Part shown: positions 1 to 7,889 of the stretch, piece by piece
Layout of the letters: the number at the start of each line of letters is the position of its first letter
Position numbering within the stretch: position 1 is the first letter of the stretch
NCBI GenBank assembly: GCA_050179645.1
Contig: JBFXEX010000004.1
Location: 20,017 to 84,016, forward strand
DNA length: 64,000 nucleotides
Source: VAZQ01 sp050179645
GTDB lineage: Bacteria; Pseudomonadota; Alphaproteobacteria; Rhizobiales; Xanthobacteraceae
Direction: 5' to 3'
Notes under the pieces: model-generated
The model's database searches: none
The model's input: only the letters and a program-made list of their open reading frames with translations
What the model was told of the DNA's origin: nothing
Made by a program: the position numbers and the translations under genes

Positions 1-1049
1 CGGAGCGGATCGCGCTGCGGCCGATCGTGCCGCGCGATGCCGCGCGACTGCTCGTGGTCCTGCCGGGACAGACGCCGGAACTCGACGACCGGACGATGCG
101 GGCCTTGCCGCAATTGCTGCGTCCGGGGGACGCGCTTGTCGTCAACGACAGCAGGGTGATTCCGGCGCGCCTCCACGGCCGCCGGATCGGCCGCGGCAGC
201 GAGCCCAGGATCGAGGCGACGCTGCACCGTCGACTCGACGGCGCGCGGTGGCGCGCTTTCGTCAAGCCGGCGAAACGGCTCACGGCCGGCGACGTCATCC
301 GTTTCGGCGACGAGGGCCGTGTCTGCTTTCTCGGCCAGCTCGACGCCACGGTGGAGAGCAAGGGTGAGGGCGGGGAGGTGACGCTCGCGTTCGCGTTTCA
401 CGGACCCGTGCTCGACCAGGCGATCGCAGAACGCGGCGACATGCCGTTGCCGCCCTATATCGCGGCGCGCCGTAAGCCGGACGAGCGCGACCGCGCAGAC
501 TATCAGACCATGTTCGCCGAAATGGACGGCTCGGTCGCAGCCCCGACGGCAGGCCTGCACTTCACCGATGCGCTGGTGCGGCAATTGGACGAGCGAGGCG
601 TTGTCATCCACAAGGTGACGCTGCACGTCGGCGCCGGCACCTTTCTGCCGGTCAAGAGCGACGATATCTCGGACCATCGCATGCACGCCGAGTGGGGCAG
701 TGTGAGCGCGGAAACGGCCGACGCGCTCAACGCGGTGCGCCGCACCGGGGGACGGATCGTCGCTGTCGGCTCGACCGCGTTGCGCACGCTGGAAAGCGCC
801 AGCGGCGAGGACGGGGTCGTGCGCGAGTTCTCGGGCGAGACCGCGCTATTCATCACGCCGGGTTACCGGTTCCGCTGCGTCGACGCGATGCTGACCAATT
901 TTCACCTGCCGCGGTCGACGCTGTTCATGCTGGTGTCGGCGCTGTGCGGGCTCGACCTGATGCAGCGCGCCTATGCGCATGCGATCGCCGCGGGCTACCG
1001 GTTCTATTCCTACGGCGATGCCTGCTTGCTGTTTCGCGCTCAGTCCTGA
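1..1049 (+). CDS. queA: S-adenosylmethionine:tRNA ribosyltransferase-isomerase (5' partial)
   Basis: QueA transfers and isomerises the ribosyl part of SAM onto 7-aminomethyl-7-deazaguanine in tRNA, giving epoxyqueuosine. The window opens inside the gene: the reading frame runs back from the first GTG (position 27) to base 3 and encodes ERIALRPIVPRDAARLLV, the typical start region of QueA (usually preceded by about 10-15 residues), so the true start lies upstream of the window. Family hallmarks are LVVNDSRVIPARL, MPLPPYI, AAPTAGLHFT and TNFHLPRSTLFMLVSA near the C-terminus. It ends in TGA 16 bases before tgt, the next enzyme target in the same pathway, so the two are probably co-transcribed. 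Confidence 0.95.
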   Translation, partial: ERIALRPIVPRDAARLLVVLPGQTPELDDRTMRALPQLLRPGDALVVNDSRVIPARLHGRRIGRGSEPRIEATLHRRLDGARWRAFVKPAKRLTAGDVIRFGDEGRVCFLGQLDATVESKGEGGEVTLAFAFHGPVLDQAIAERGDMPLPPYIAARRKPDERDRADYQTMFAEMDGSVAAPTAGLHFTDALVRQLDERGVVIHKVTLHVGAGTFLPVKSDDISDHRMHAEWGSVSAETADALNAVRRTGGRIVAVGSTALRTLESASGEDGVVREFSGETALFITPGYRFRCVDAMLTNFHLPRSTLFMLVSALCGLDLMQRAYAHAIAAGYRFYSYGDACLLFRAQS

Positions 1050-1064
1050 TACCAACCGCCGGTC

Positions 1065-2204
1065 ATGCCGGACGCCTTTTCCTTCCATCTCCTGGCCACC
1101 GACGGCGCCGCGCGCCGCGGCGAGATCGTCACGCCGCACGGCACGGTAGCGACGCCGGCATTCATGCCGGTCGGCACCCAGGCCACCGTGAAGGGCCTGC
1201 TGCCCGAGACGGTGCGCGGGACCGGCGCCGATATCCTGCTCGGCAACACCTATCACCTGATGCTGCGGCCCGGCGCGGAGCGCGTCGCGGCACTCGGCGG
1301 ACTGCACCGGTTCATGAACTGGCCGCACGCCATCCTCACCGATTCCGGCGGCTTCCAGGTGATGTCGCTGTCGCAACTGCGCAAGATCGACGAGCGCTGC
1401 GTGACGTTCCGATCGCACCTCGACGGCGCGCTGTTTGCATTGTCGCCGGAGCGCGCGGTCGAGATCCAGGGCCTGCTCGGCGCCGACATCGCGATGCAGC
1501 TCGACGAATGCCTCAAGCTGCCGGCGACGCGCAGCGAGATCGAACGGGCGATGACACTGTCGCTGCGCTGGGCCGAGCGCAGCAGGCGCGCGTTCGAGAA
1601 CGGCAGCGGGCAGCAGCAGGGCCGCGCCCTGTTCGGCATCGTGCAGGGCGGCGACGATCCGGCGCTGCGGATTGCGAGTGCCCGGGCGCTGGTCGATATC
1701 GGCTTCGAGGGCTATGCCATCGGCGGGCTCGCAGTCGGCGAGCCGCAGGCGGTGATGCTGCGCATGATCGAGGAAGTCGAGCCTACGCTGCCCGTCGAGC
1801 GGCCGCGCTACCTCATGGGAGTCGGCACGCCGGACGACCTGCTCGCCGCAATCGGACGCGGCATCGACATGTTCGACTGCGTGCTGCCGACTCGCAACGG
1901 CCGGCATGGCCTCGCCTTCACGCGCTTCGGCGCCATCAACCTCAAGAACGCGCGGCATGCCGAGGACCCGCGGCCGCTCGACACGGAAAGCCCGTGCGCG
2001 GCGGCGCGCGATTATTCCCGCGCCTATCTGCATCATCTGGTGAAGGCCAACGAGATGCTCGGCGCCATCATCTTGAGCACCGTCAATCTCGCCTATTACC
2101 AGGAGCTAATGGCGGGCGTTCGCAGCGCGATCGCGGCCGGCCGGTTTGGCGATTTCCGCGACGCGACGCGCGAGGGCTGGGATCGCGGCGACCTAGCGGT
2201 CTAA
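1065..2204 (+). CDS. tgt: Queuine/preQ1 tRNA-guanine transglycosylase
   Basis: Tgt swaps guanine-34 for preQ1 in tRNAs with GUN anticodons. The 379-residue length is normal. Catalytic features are DSGGFQ (Asp93) and the nucleophile in FDCVLPTR (Asp271); GIVQGG and YAIGGLAVGEP form the base pocket. The C-terminal zinc site looks eroded: where the Zymomonas enzyme has Cys-x-Cys-x-x-Cys, this protein reads S-P-C-A-A-A (309-314), and the usual His ligand is Val340, so only one of four zinc ligands remains. The surrounding fold (DYSRAYLHHL) is conserved, so this looks like a lineage variant and not a broken gene. It follows queA by 15 bases. Confidence 0.95.
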   Translation: MPDAFSFHLLATDGAARRGEIVTPHGTVATPAFMPVGTQATVKGLLPETVRGTGADILLGNTYHLMLRPGAERVAALGGLHRFMNWPHAILTDSGGFQVMSLSQLRKIDERCVTFRSHLDGALFALSPERAVEIQGLLGADIAMQLDECLKLPATRSEIERAMTLSLRWAERSRRAFENGSGQQQGRALFGIVQGGDDPALRIASARALVDIGFEGYAIGGLAVGEPQAVMLRMIEEVEPTLPVERPRYLMGVGTPDDLLAAIGRGIDMFDCVLPTRNGRHGLAFTRFGAINLKNARHAEDPRPLDTESPCAAARDYSRAYLHHLVKANEMLGAIILSTVNLAYYQELMAGVRSAIAAGRFGDFRDATREGWDRGDLAV

Positions 2205-2218
2205 ACGGAGGCAGATTT

Positions 2219-2307
2219 CGTCATCGCGAGGCCCAAAGGGCCGACGCAATCCAGTGCTTTCTTCACCTCACCTGGATTGCTTCGTCGCTTCGCTCCTCGC
2301 AATGACG
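2219..2307. repeat. REP-like palindromic intergenic element
   Basis: Imperfect inverted repeat between tgt and the convergent Bug gene. The ends are CGTCATCGCGAG (2219-2230) and CTCGCAATGACG (2296-2307), which match at 11 of 12 positions. An inner pair GCAATCCAG (2246-2254) / CTGGATTGC (2272-2280) pairs perfectly. It resembles the dispersed palindromes common between genes in Bradyrhizobium-type genomes. It may also help end transcription from both sides, but there is no T-tract. Confidence 0.7.
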
Positions 2308-2325
2308 AGCTGGCGTATCGAAAAC

Positions 2326-3294
2326 TCACTCGGCCTTGATGCCCCGCGACTTGACGACGCCGGTCCATGTCTTGGTTTCGTCGTCGATATACTTCCCGAA
2401 CTCGGCCGGCGTCATGGCGTCGGCGGTGGCGCCACGCGCCGCGAGTTGCTTCTTAACCTCGGGCATTTCGAGGATCGCGGCGATCGTCTTGTTCAGCTTT
2501 TCGATCACCGCCGGCGGCGTTCCGGCCGGCGCCGAGAGTCCGATCCAATTGCCGGTTTCAAATCCAGGCAGTCCGGCCTCCGCAAAGGTCGGAACGTCCG
2601 GCAGCATCTCGCTGCGTTTTTTCGCGGAGACTGCGATCCCCTTGACCTTCCCCGAAATAATGTGCGGCCCGACCGAAGAGGTCGAGCCGATGATGGCATC
2701 GCTGTGACCGCCCATCACGTTGATCACCGCTGGGTTCGCGCCCTTGAACGGAACATGCAGGACATCGATGCCGGCCTTGTCCTTGAACAGTTCGAAGCCG
2801 AGGTGCAGCGAACCGCCGACGCCGCCGGAGGCGTATTGCAGTTGGCCCGGCTTGGATTTGGCGAGGGCGATGAACTCCTTGACGGAGTTGACCGGCAGAT
2901 CCTTCTTCACGGCAAAGACGTTCGGTACCGAGGCGATGAAAGCGACTGGCGCAAACGCCGCTTTTGGATCGTAGGATAATTTGTAAAGAGCGGGATGTAC
3001 CGCATTGGCGATCGAGGTAATGCCGAGGGTGTAGCCGTCCGGCGCCGCCTGCGCCAGCATCTCGGTGCCGACGACGCCACCGGCGCCGGTGCGATTTTCC
3101 GCAATGAATCGCTTGCCGAGCTTCTCACTCAGTTTGTCTGCGATCAGCCGGCCGACCACGTCGTTCAGGCCGCCTGCCGAGAACGGAACGATGACTCGCA
3201 CCGGTTTGGAGGGATAGTCGTCGGCCCGAGCCGGCGCGGAAACGACCAGCATTCCTGCAGCGAGAACCATCAGCAGACTGCGCTGTGCCGTCAT
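2326..3294 (-). CDS. Bug/TctC-family periplasmic substrate-binding protein
   Basis: Periplasmic receptor of the tripartite tricarboxylate transporter type, binding carboxylates or other small acids. The chosen ATG at 3294 has a clear ribosome-binding site (GGAGG at 3301-3305) and starts a signal peptide (hydrophobic LLMVLAAGMLVVSAPARA). The mature part opens with YPSKPVRVIVPFSAGG, the family's first ligand loop; ENRTGAGGVVG and PDGYTLG follow. The length of 322 residues is normal. No TctA/TctB membrane partners are adjacent, so it is an orphan receptor whose ligand cannot be read from sequence. It is divergent from a second Bug gene at 3647. Confidence 0.9.
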   Translation of the reverse strand: MTAQRSLLMVLAAGMLVVSAPARADDYPSKPVRVIVPFSAGGLNDVVGRLIADKLSEKLGKRFIAENRTGAGGVVGTEMLAQAAPDGYTLGITSIANAVHPALYKLSYDPKAAFAPVAFIASVPNVFAVKKDLPVNSVKEFIALAKSKPGQLQYASGGVGGSLHLGFELFKDKAGIDVLHVPFKGANPAVINVMGGHSDAIIGSTSSVGPHIISGKVKGIAVSAKKRSEMLPDVPTFAEAGLPGFETGNWIGLSAPAGTPPAVIEKLNKTIAAILEMPEVKKQLAARGATADAMTPAEFGKYIDDETKTWTGVVKSRGIKAE

Positions 3295-3646
3295 GGCGTT
3301 CCTCCATTTCTTGTGGTTTCGTGCGCCTTCGTGGATCAAAAAAAGACGCTCGTAAAGGGCTTCGTCCATCGTGCGGCCATTGCGCTCCTCGATTCGTCAC
3401 AATTCGCAAGCCGCAAGGCTTTGTCAAAGCGGCGAATTGTCAGAATGCCGGCCGCTCGTTGTGTGCCAATCGGCGGATGGCCGCGTTGATCGGCATTCAC
3501 CCATGGAAGCATGCGCTCGGGCAGTCCGGCTGCGACCGATGCGACCGCGGCCCGCGAGGGCCTCGACGGGGCGCGATCCGCGGCGCAAAATGCCGTCAAG
3601 CGGACGAGCCGATCAACGGCCGTCGAACTTGAACGGGAGAAACGTC
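3295..3646. other. Divergent intergenic region between two Bug genes
   Basis: About 350 bases without a convincing gene. It carries the ribosome-binding sites of both flanking genes (GGAGG at 3301-3305 on the minus strand; GGGAG at 3634-3638 on the plus strand) and must hold their promoters. I could not identify a confident promoter or operator. Confidence 0.4.
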
Positions 3647-4600
3647 ATGATCTGGAAGCGCACGCTGGCGGCGGCATGGGTATTGGCGGGGAGCGTCTCG
3701 CTCGCCCACGCGCAGACCTGGCCGACACGCCCGATCGAAGTGCTCGTGCCGTTTCCAGCCGGCGGCAGTGTCGATGTGATCGGTCGCGCCGTCGCCAGCG
3801 CTTTGAGTGAGAAGCTGAACCAGCAGTTCGTGGTCACCAACCGCGTCGGCGCTAGCGGCACGGTTGCGTTCAATGCGCTCGCCGCGGCGGCACCCGACGG
3901 CTACACGCTCGCCGCGGGACCGACCACGCCGATCGCCAACGCGCCCTATTTGATGAAAGGCGTGCGCTACGACGTCGATTCGTTCGACTACATCTGCCAC
4001 GTGTTCGAGAACCACTTCACGATGACGGTGGCCCCGGACTCGCGCTTCAAGTCGATCAAGCAGTTGCTCGACGAGGCGAAAGCCAATCCCGGCAAGATCA
4101 GCTACGGTCATTCCGGCAACGGCACCATTCCACATCTCTCGGTCGCGAACCTCGCCGACGCCTTGGGCATCAAGTTCGGGCCAGTGCCGTTCCGCGGCGA
4201 GAGCGCGGTGATGCCGGTGCTGCTCAAGGGCGATATCGATTTCGCCTCGGCGGCCGTGGTCACCGTAAGGGGAGGCAACTTCCGCCCGCTCGCCGTGTTT
4301 TCCGGCGAACGTCATCCGGCCTTGCCGGACGTGCCGTCGGTGCGCGAGTTGGGCGTAGCGATCATGGTGCCGCCCGGCCATAACGGCATCTTCGCACCCA
4401 AGGGATTGCCGCCCGACGTGCGTGTGACGCTGGAGCGTGCCTGCGCCGAGGTCGTGAAGGGACCGATCGTCCAGCGCGCCATGACCAACACCGGGCAGAT
4501 CGTGCGCTACCTGACCGGAAAGGAATTCCACGCGTTGACGAAGGCCGACTACAAGTTCAAGGGCGAATTGATCAAACGCCTCGGCCTCACCGCTCAATAG
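3647..4600 (+). CDS. Bug/TctC-family periplasmic substrate-binding protein
   Basis: Second orphan tripartite-tricarboxylate-type receptor. The start at 3647 is preceded by GGGAG and gives a signal peptide (MIWKRTLAAAWVLAGSVSLAHAQ). The mature N-terminus WPTRPIEVLVPFPAGGSVDVIGR is the standard Bug beta-strand and ligand loop, and APDGYTLAAG is also present. It is 317 residues long. It diverges clearly from the protein at 2326-3294, so it is not a recent duplicate. The start is placed downstream of an open N-terminal stretch that has no family resemblance. Confidence 0.9.
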   Translation: MIWKRTLAAAWVLAGSVSLAHAQTWPTRPIEVLVPFPAGGSVDVIGRAVASALSEKLNQQFVVTNRVGASGTVAFNALAAAAPDGYTLAAGPTTPIANAPYLMKGVRYDVDSFDYICHVFENHFTMTVAPDSRFKSIKQLLDEAKANPGKISYGHSGNGTIPHLSVANLADALGIKFGPVPFRGESAVMPVLLKGDIDFASAAVVTVRGGNFRPLAVFSGERHPALPDVPSVRELGVAIMVPPGHNGIFAPKGLPPDVRVTLERACAEVVKGPIVQRAMTNTGQIVRYLTGKEFHALTKADYKFKGELIKRLGLTAQ

Positions 4601-4695
4601 CGCCTCGACGAACTCCGGTTCCGCTGCCGCGGTCATGCGTGGCAGCGCGACCCTTGCCATGTTTGAACATGATCCGGAGGCGTCCGACGCCAGGC

Positions 4696-5079
4696 TCACA
4701 CCGGCTCGGTGCCCTCCGACTTGGTCATCCACATGATCGCCAGGATCGCGCCTTTGCAGCGCGGCAGCAGCGCGAGCGTCAGGCCGACGACCAGCGGGAT
4801 CAGGATGGCGAGCTCGGTGACGGTCGTCAGCTCGAAATTCTCCTCGAGCAGGAAGAATGGAGCAACGAGATGGCCGACGAGCAAGATCGTGAGCCACGGC
4901 GGCGCGTCGTCGGCGCGGAAATGCCCGTAGCGCTCGCCGCACGCCGAGCACTCGCCCACGATCTTCAGGTAGCGGTGCAGCAGCGGCCCGCGGCCGCAGC
5001 ATGGGCATCGTCCGAGCGCGCCGCGGATCAGCGCGTTCATGGTGGTCGGGGGTACGGGGCGCGGGGCGGGAGCCGCCAT
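4696..5079 (-). CDS. DUF983 family small membrane protein
   Basis: A 127-residue protein of unknown role. It has an N-terminal four-cysteine zinc-ribbon-like part (CPCC near 25-28 and CSAC near 44-47) followed by two hydrophobic helices (about 63-78 and 88-105), the layout of DUF983 proteins. The family motif GRCPCCGRGPLLHRYLK is followed by HFRADDAPPWLTILLVGH. The ATG at 5079 is the first start after the upstream stop; an alternative ATG is at 5040. It lies 53 bases downstream of the flavin hydroxylase gene on the same strand and may share its transcript. Confidence 0.85.
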   Translation of the reverse strand: MAAPAPRPVPPTTMNALIRGALGRCPCCGRGPLLHRYLKIVGECSACGERYGHFRADDAPPWLTILLVGHLVAPFFLLEENFELTTVTELAILIPLVVGLTLALLPRCKGAILAIMWMTKSEGTEPV

Positions 5080-5132
5080 GGATTGGACCTTGGGTTTCTT
5101 GTGTGTGGGGTCGCGGCGAGAGCTTAAGTCAT

Positions 5133-6317
5133 TCACATCCCGCCATAGAGCCAGGCGATGCCATCGTAGGATTGCTCCGGGGTGCGCGATCCGAGCATCT
5201 GGTTGCGCAACTCCGCGGCTGGCCCGCGGGCGTGATAAAAGTCGCCGTAGACGCGGGCCATGATCTGCACCCGCGCAGTGCGCAGGTAGCGCTGCTGCAC
5301 GTAGTCGCGGAACGCCGCCGCCGGCTCGTCCGGTTTCTCCGCCACGCGGTCGGCCAGCGCCACCGCGTCCTCGGTCGCCATGCAGGCGCCCTGCGCGAGA
5401 TATTGCAGCATCGGATGGGCGGCATCGCCAAGCAGCGTCACGCGGCCCTGCGACCAGTCCTTCACCGGTTCGCGGTCGCAGAGCACCCACATGCGCCAGG
5501 TCTCGATGCGCTCGAGCATCCGCATGACCTCGGGCCGCTGGCCCTTGAAGTGCTCCCACAGGTCGGAGGCATTGGCCTCGGTGTTCCAGCCCTCGACGTA
5601 GCGCTTGGAGTGGAAAACCGCGACCAGGTTGTAGATTTCGCCGCGCCGCAGCGGATAGGTGACCAGGTGGGTGCGCGGGCCGGCCCACAGCACCACGTCG
5701 GGGTTCCACAGGTCGGCCGGTACTTCGTCGCGCTTGAGCACGGCGCGATAGGCGATATGTCCGGAGACGTTCGGCTTGCCGTCGCCGACCACCTTCTCGC
5801 GCACCTTCGACCACATGCCGTCGCAGCCGACGAGCGCGCGGCCTGGGACCTGCTCGCCGGATTCGAGCGTCACCGTGACACCCTCGTCGTCCTGCTCGAA
5901 GTCCGTGACGGTGCGGTTGTTTTCCAGCGTGATCAGGTTGTTGCCCTGGCAGGCCCGCAGAAACACGCCGTGAATGTCGTGGCGGTGGATCACCGCGTAG
6001 GGCTGCTTGAACCGCTCCTTGAACTCCGGCGTATCGAGGGGAATCCGGGTCACCAGTTGACCGGAAAGCGCGTCCCGCATCTCCATCGCGGGGGGCACGT
6101 GGACGTCCGCCATGACCGCATCCTTGAGGCCAAGCCGTTCGAACGCCTTGAAGACGTTGGGGCCGAGCTGGATGCCGGCGCCGATCTCGCGAAATTCCGC
6201 GGCCTGTTCGAGCACCCGGACCGGCACCCCCTGGCGCGCCAGCGCGTATGCGGCGGCAAGACCGCCGATGCCGCCACCGGCGATGAGAATGGGGGCTCCG
6301 CCGTTCGATTTGGCCAT
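5133..6317 (-). CDS. FAD-dependent aromatic hydroxylase (3-hydroxybenzoate 6-monooxygenase-like)
   Basis: Group A flavoprotein monooxygenase of 394 residues. It has the dinucleotide-binding GGGIGGL (14-20), the DG motif GCDGMWSKVR, and the GD motif GRVTLLGDAAHPMLQYLAQG that contacts FAD ribityl. Overall sequence is closest, by my reading, to 3-hydroxybenzoate 6-hydroxylase/salicylate hydroxylase types, which ring-hydroxylate aromatic acids with NADH and O2. No gentisate or catechol ring-cleavage gene is nearby, so the substrate is inferred. The start has GGAGG 7 bases upstream. It lies next to tRNA-Lys on the same strand. Confidence 0.85.
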   Translation of the reverse strand: MAKSNGGAPILIAGGGIGGLAAAYALARQGVPVRVLEQAAEFREIGAGIQLGPNVFKAFERLGLKDAVMADVHVPPAMEMRDALSGQLVTRIPLDTPEFKERFKQPYAVIHRHDIHGVFLRACQGNNLITLENNRTVTDFEQDDEGVTVTLESGEQVPGRALVGCDGMWSKVREKVVGDGKPNVSGHIAYRAVLKRDEVPADLWNPDVVLWAGPRTHLVTYPLRRGEIYNLVAVFHSKRYVEGWNTEANASDLWEHFKGQRPEVMRMLERIETWRMWVLCDREPVKDWSQGRVTLLGDAAHPMLQYLAQGACMATEDAVALADRVAEKPDEPAAAFRDYVQQRYLRTARVQIMARVYGDFYHARGPAAELRNQMLGSRTPEQSYDGIAWLYGGM

Positions 6318-6341
6318 GGGAATCCTCCGCAGACGCTACGG

Positions 6342-6416
6342 TGGTGAGCCCGGTTGGTCTCGAACCAACGACCTACTGATTAAAAGTCAGTTGCTCTACC
6401 GCTGAGCTACGGGCCC
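6342..6416 (-). tRNA. tRNA-Lys (UUU anticodon)
   Basis: On the minus strand the sequence folds as a full cloverleaf. The acceptor stem GGGCCCG pairs with CGGGCTC (one G-U), the anticodon loop CTTTTAA carries TTT, the T-arm is GTTGG-TTCGAGA-CCAAC, the discriminator is A, and the CCA end is encoded in the DNA (6342-6344). It sits 24 bases upstream of the hydroxylase start codon. Confidence 0.97.
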
Positions 6417-6596
6417 TCGTCGCCGAATGGCGCGGTTCCGCACGCCATGACGCCGCGTCGGCTGTGTAGGGGGCACGCCGGGCGCGGTCAATAGCCGGTC
6501 CTGAGCCGCTCTCTATCCGGTCCTGGCGCATGTTTGGCCTGTGCAACCGGGCCCGATGGACCTATCTTTGGTTTCCGGGGTGCGAGGAGAATTCCG

Positions 6597-7763
6597 ATGC
6601 CGATCGTCAACCGCGTTGCCGACCTGCATGACGAGATCGCCGCTTGGCGGCACGACCTGCACGCCCATCCGGAGCTGCAATTCGACGTCCATCGAACTGC
6701 CGCGTCGGTCGCCGACAAGTTGCGTGACTTCGGCTGCGACGAGGTGGTCACCGGCATCGGCCGCACCGGCGTGGTCGGCGTGATCCGCGGCGCCAAGGGC
6801 AACGGCAGCAAGGTGATCGGACTGCGCGCCGACATGGATGCCCTGCCGATCGTCGAAGCGAACGACCTGCCGTACAAATCGACCGTGCCGGGCAAGATGC
6901 ACGCCTGCGGCCACGACGGCCACACCGCGATGCTTTTGGGCGCCGCGCGCTATCTGACCGAGACGCGCAATTTCGCCGGCACCGCCGTGGTGATCTTCCA
7001 GCCAGCCGAGGAGGGTGGTGGCGGCGGCCGCGAGATGGTCAAGGACGGCATGATGGAGCGGTTCGGCATCGAGGAGGTGTACGGGATGCACAACTTCCCC
7101 GGCATCCCGCTCGGCGAATTCGCCATTCGTCCGGGCCCGGTGATGGCGGCAGCCGATCGCATCTACATCGACATCGAGGGCCGCGGCGCGCATGCCGCCA
7201 AGCCGCACCAGTCGATCGACACCATCCTGGTCGGCGCGCAGATCATCAACCAGCTTCAGTCGGTCGTCTCCCGCAACATCGACCCGCTCGACTCGGCGGT
7301 GGTCTCGATCTGCCAGTTCAACGCCGGCACCGCCGACAACATCATTCCGCAGACCGCGCGGCTGTCCGGTACCGCCCGCAGCCTGTCGCCGCAGGTGCAG
7401 GACGTGCTGGAGACGCGGGTGCGCGAGGTGGTGGAGGGCACCGCGAAGCTTTATGGCGCGAAGGCGACGCTGACCTACAAGCGGGACTATCCGGTGACGA
7501 TCAATCATGCCGGCCAAGCGGCATTCGCCGCGGAGATTGCCTCGCATGTGGTCGGCAACGAACGGGTCGACCGGGACGTCGCGCCGGTGATGGGGGCGGA
7601 GGATTTCTCCTTCATGCTCAACGCGCGCCCCGGCGCTTTCATCTTCCTCGGCAACGGCGATAGCGCCGGGCTGCACCATCCGAACTACAATTTCAACGAC
7701 GCGGCGATCCCGTTCGGCACATCCTACTGGGTCAAGCTGGTGGAGACCGCGCTGCCGGGGTGA
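6597..7763 (+). CDS. M20 family amidohydrolase (hippurate hydrolase / N-acyl amino acid hydrolase-like)
   Basis: Zinc/manganese amidohydrolase of 388 residues that removes acyl groups from N-acyl amino acids. Metal-site motifs are GLRADMDALPI, HACGHDGHTAML (about 101-112), QPAEEGG and, near the C-terminus, VMGAEDFSFML. The dimerisation insert starts at RGAHAAKPH. The start at 6597 follows GAGGAG and begins MPIVNRVADLHDEIAAWRHDLHAHPE, the usual family N-terminus. No signal peptide is seen, so it should be cytoplasmic. It stands alone between tRNA-Lys and the convergent glucan synthase gene. Confidence 0.9.
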   Translation: MPIVNRVADLHDEIAAWRHDLHAHPELQFDVHRTAASVADKLRDFGCDEVVTGIGRTGVVGVIRGAKGNGSKVIGLRADMDALPIVEANDLPYKSTVPGKMHACGHDGHTAMLLGAARYLTETRNFAGTAVVIFQPAEEGGGGGREMVKDGMMERFGIEEVYGMHNFPGIPLGEFAIRPGPVMAAADRIYIDIEGRGAHAAKPHQSIDTILVGAQIINQLQSVVSRNIDPLDSAVVSICQFNAGTADNIIPQTARLSGTARSLSPQVQDVLETRVREVVEGTAKLYGAKATLTYKRDYPVTINHAGQAAFAAEIASHVVGNERVDRDVAPVMGAEDFSFMLNARPGAFIFLGNGDSAGLHHPNYNFNDAAIPFGTSYWVKLVETALPG

Positions 7764-7805
7764 TGGCGTGACGACGCGCAACGCCACGGAGGTCGGACCG
7801 GGAGT

Positions 7806-7881
7806 TTCACCGTCATCCATGAATTCCGGGCTCGCGCTGTCGCGCGCCGTAATGACGGGCGCGCGCCGGAATGACGGGCCG
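7806..7881. repeat. REP-like repeat remnant
   Basis: Short intergenic stretch between convergent genes, rich in pieces seen in the element at 43535-43634: GTCATCC...GAATTCCGGGC followed by two copies of AATGACGGGC (7852-7861 and 7872-7881) around GCGCGC tracts. It reads as a degenerate or composite palindromic repeat. No gene content. Confidence 0.45.
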
Positions 7882-7889
7882 GCCGGCGG

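Noticed and set aside
692..2305. Long forward reading frame across queA/tgt rich in Arg and Ala
   Set aside because: Out of frame with two clear tRNA-modification enzymes; composition is that of a high-GC shadow frame with no domain.
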